From NCBI GenBank assembly GCA_947259475.1, contig CAMYLW010000325.1:2629-9015 (forward strand): DNA of 6,387 nucleotides. Direction: 5' to 3'. How positions within the stretch are numbered: the first letter of the stretch is position 1; every line of letters starts with the position of its first letter. Positions 4,444 through 6,387 of the stretch are shown piece after piece. A program made the position numbers and the translations under genes. Source of the stretch: Thermodesulfobacteriota bacterium (GTDB lineage Bacteria; Desulfobacterota; Syntrophobacteria; BM002). The notes under the pieces were generated by a model. The model was given only the letters and a program-made list of their open reading frames with translations. It was not told where the DNA came from and ran no database searches.

Positions 4444-4633
4444 TCTTAACCTCCTTTACGGTCTTGTGACACCGTTGCGTGAACAAACACTGCGATTCTA
4501 GCATAGTCGCGTAGATTTTATAAGGATTTTGATCCAGTGATGAGTGCCAGCCTGGCGCACTTCATTATTCGCTTGCCTTCTGCCAATGATCTCCCTAACA
4601 TGTGCACGATACCAGGCTGAGGAGGAGACTTCT
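4444..4633. promoter_or_regulatory. Divergent regulatory spacer with possible serA leader
   Basis: This region must hold the promoters of both flanking genes, though no clear -35/-10 pair stands out; TTTATAA near 4517 is a possible -10. CAGCCTGG (4548-4555) is exactly complementary to CCAGGCTG (4612-4619), which lies directly before the serA Shine-Dalgarno GGAGGAG (4621-4627). The same 5' segment can instead fold locally as GTGCC(A)/(T)GGCGCAC (4544-4560). A 26-codon open frame (4540-4620) ends just before that Shine-Dalgarno. Together these could be a translational or attenuation leader (inference). Confidence 0.35.
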
Positions 4634-6214
4634 ATGCGGGTTCTCATTTGCGACGGACTGCGTCAGCAGGGAGTGAAGATTTTTCAAAAGGTCAAGAATC
4701 TTGAGGTGGAGGTTCGTGAGAAGATTGAGCCCGAGGAATTGCTGGATGTGATCCCTGGCTGCGACGGAGTTGTGATACGTAGTCGTACGAAGATAGGGCG
4801 GGAAGTTCTTGAACGAGCATCCCGTCTACGCGTGATCGGTCGGGCAGGCATTGGTGTAGACAACATAGACATCGAGGCGGCAACCCAGCGTGGCGTGCTG
4901 GTGATGAACACCCCTGGAGCCAATGCTGTGGCCGCTGCTGAACATGCAATGGCCCTCATGTTGGCACTCGCCAGGCACATTCCCCGGGCGGACGAGTCCG
5001 TGCGGGCCGGTAAATGGGAAAAGAAGAAGTTCGTAGGCACCGAGCTCTACAATCAAACCCTGGGCATAATCGGTTTGGGCCGCATTGGTTCCATTGTGGC
5101 GAATCGAGCCCTCGGTATGAGAATGAGGGTGCTGGTGTTCGATCCTTATGTCTCAGAGGATGTGGCCGCCAAACTCGGAGTGGAATTGGTCTCTCCACGG
5201 AAGCTCTTTCGGGAATCTCAATTTATCACCATTCACACCCCATTCACCAAAGAGACTGAGGGACTGCTGGACGAAGCTGCCTTTAAAATGATGAAGCGGG
5301 GGGTGCGCATCATCAACTGCGCCAGAGGGGGAATCATCGATGAGTCGGCCCTTTACGAGGCCATAAAGAAAAAGAAAGTAGCAGGGGCAGCCCTGGATGT
5401 TTTCTCGCAGGAGCCGCCGGTGAACAATCCACTTCTTGACCTACCTCAGGTCATAGCTACGCCCCACCTGGGCGCTTCCAGCGAGCAGGCCCAGAAGAAT
5501 GTGGCCGTTGCCATTGCTGAACAGATGTTGGATTACCTGCAAAATGGGTTGATCAGGAACGCGGTGAATATGCCCTCCATGAGCCGCAAGATGATTGAGC
5601 AGATACAACCTTACATGCGACTGGCCGAACGACTGGGTCGCTTCCTCTCCATGTATTTTCAGGGAAACGTGCGACACCTGAAGATCAGCTATGGGGGTGA
5701 TTTGCGAGAATTGGAGTTGGCACCGGTAACCAATGCGGCCCAGAAGGGTTTTCTGGAGCGGGCCCTTGCTGATGAGGTTAACCTGGTGAATGCGCCTGTT
5801 ATCATGCGGAATCGGGGAATCCAAGTGGAAGTGGCCACCACTTCCGAAGCGCGAGGGTATGCAGGGCTGGTTACCTTAGCAGTGGTCACTGACAAAGGTC
5901 AATCTCAAGTTGCCGGCACGGTTTTCCCGACACCTGAATGTCGAATTGTCGGCATAGATGACTATCGCGTGGAAGCTTCCTTGGAGGGACGCATGCTGCT
6001 CATCTCCAATTACGACCGTCCTGGTGTCATTGGCTTTATTGGCACGACTCTGGGTGACCATCAGGTCAACATTGCCGACATGCATCTGAGCCGAATTCGC
6101 AGCAAAGGAACGGCCATCTGCCTGGTCACCATTGACCATCCTGTAACCTCGGCCGCGCTCCAGGCCCTAAAGGAATACCAGGACATCATTGGGGTAACCG
6201 AAATAGAGGTCTAG
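4634..6214 (+). CDS. serA: D-3-phosphoglycerate dehydrogenase, long form
   Basis: Cytoplasmic enzyme that oxidises 3-phosphoglycerate to 3-phosphohydroxypyruvate with NAD, the first step of serine synthesis. The 526-residue length matches the long SerA class. Domains in order are: split substrate-binding domain (about 1-97 and 285-315), NAD-binding Rossmann domain (98-284), an allosteric substrate-binding (ASB) domain (about 318-450) and a C-terminal ACT domain (about 453-526), the usual site of serine feedback. Visible hallmarks are GLGRIG (147-152), Asp170 at the end of the second Rossmann strand (favouring NAD), and the catalytic triad Arg231 (NCARGG), Glu260 (SQEP) and His278 (TPHLGAS). 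The ACT core is DRPGVIGFIGTTLGDH (461-476) followed by VNIADM. ATG 4634 was chosen over GTG 4544 because GGAGGAG (4621-4627) is six bases upstream and residues MRVLICDGL match SerA N-termini. No serC or serB is nearby. Confidence 0.97.
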   Translation: MRVLICDGLRQQGVKIFQKVKNLEVEVREKIEPEELLDVIPGCDGVVIRSRTKIGREVLERASRLRVIGRAGIGVDNIDIEAATQRGVLVMNTPGANAVAAAEHAMALMLALARHIPRADESVRAGKWEKKKFVGTELYNQTLGIIGLGRIGSIVANRALGMRMRVLVFDPYVSEDVAAKLGVELVSPRKLFRESQFITIHTPFTKETEGLLDEAAFKMMKRGVRIINCARGGIIDESALYEAIKKKKVAGAALDVFSQEPPVNNPLLDLPQVIATPHLGASSEQAQKNVAVAIAEQMLDYLQNGLIRNAVNMPSMSRKMIEQIQPYMRLAERLGRFLSMYFQGNVRHLKISYGGDLRELELAPVTNAAQKGFLERALADEVNLVNAPVIMRNRGIQVEVATTSEARGYAGLVTLAVVTDKGQSQVAGTVFPTPECRIVGIDDYRVEASLEGRMLLISNYDRPGVIGFIGTTLGDHQVNIADMHLSRIRSKGTAICLVTIDHPVTSAALQALKEYQDIIGVTEIEV

Positions 6215-6387
6215 TTTCCTTTGGCTTAACCCGGATATTTCATGAAAATGCTTCAGCGAGCGCATTCCCCGCAGCTTGCTGCGGGGGTAGCGAGCGAACT
6301 ACAATGAAATGGTACCACTACCTTACATTTCGAAGATTCCCTGCAGCTTGCTGCAGGGAGCTTCAATTGCTGTCGCGAGACCACGAA
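6215..6387. repeat. Composite intergenic repeat with two CTTG-loop hairpins
   Basis: It begins with dispersed repeat copy 4 (AACCCGGATATTTCATGAA, 6228-6245), 14 bases after the serA stop. Next come AATGC/GCATT arms (6248-6252 with 6262-6266), the hairpin CCCCGCAG-CTTG-CTGCGGGG (6267-6286), arms GAAATG/CATTTC (6306-6331), and a second hairpin TCCCTGCAG-CTTG-CTGCAGGGA (6338-6359). Stems differ in sequence but keep the same loop and the GCAG/CTGC core. No T-run follows, so these are better described as REP-like units than as standard terminators, though the first may still end serA transcription. Confidence 0.6.

Noticed and set aside
4684..6139. Several minus-strand open frames within serA
   Set aside because: They are shadows of a well-supported, conserved enzyme on the plus strand and lack ribosome-binding sites.

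Overview
The window looks like part of a chromosome from an uncultured Desulfobacterota-type (deltaproteobacterial) bacterium. This is an inference from gene style: an exported YVTN propeller with a choice-of-anchor-U-like domain and a CFI-box C-terminus, a long-form SerA, sigma54-like promoters, and many short intergenic repeats. The species cannot be named from the sequence. I find no classical defence system, prophage or intact transposase here. The unusual content lies between the genes.

Layout. (1) 1-604 is gene-poor and AT-rich. It carries a perfect palindrome, one inverted copy of a dispersed repeat, and a good sigma54-like promoter ahead of the first gene. (2) 605-2068 (+) encodes an exported seven-bladed YVTN beta-propeller. 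Its ribosome-binding region is a run of nine G, and its C-terminal CFI-box tail is cut off by a frameshift in a run of five C; the lost tail can be read out of frame to 2138. (3) 2139-2669 holds a roughly 198-bp element bounded by 21-bp inverted repeats with stacked internal hairpins (a MITE-like or structured-RNA candidate), then possible promoters and TGTGA direct repeats. (4) 2670-3143 (+) encodes a stand-alone cyclic-nucleotide-binding domain protein. (5) 3144-3614 is dense in repeats and hairpins. (6) 3615-3977 (+) encodes a small DUF2784-type membrane protein. (7) 3978-4212, between convergent genes, holds a second inverted repeat cluster. (8) 4213-4443 (-) encodes a 76-residue protein of unknown function with a very strong Shine-Dalgarno sequence. 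(9) 4444-4633 is a divergent intergenic region with a possible leader peptide and pairing next to the serA ribosome-binding site. (10) 4634-6214 (+) encodes full-length D-3-phosphoglycerate dehydrogenase (serA). (11) 6215-6387 carries another dispersed repeat copy and two hairpins with CTTG loops.

The genes do not form an obvious operon or pathway. Each has its own ribosome-binding site and is separated from its neighbours by 170-530 bp of repeat-rich spacer. SerA starts serine synthesis from 3-phosphoglycerate; the propeller is probably a surface or secreted protein; the cNMP-binding protein may be a small regulatory subunit; the other two are uncharacterised. The most interesting themes are a possibly slippage-prone surface protein, a family of short repeats beginning CCCGGATATTTCATGAA that sit right after stop codons or at a gene start, and two separate intergenic loci built from inverted arrays of short degenerate units.
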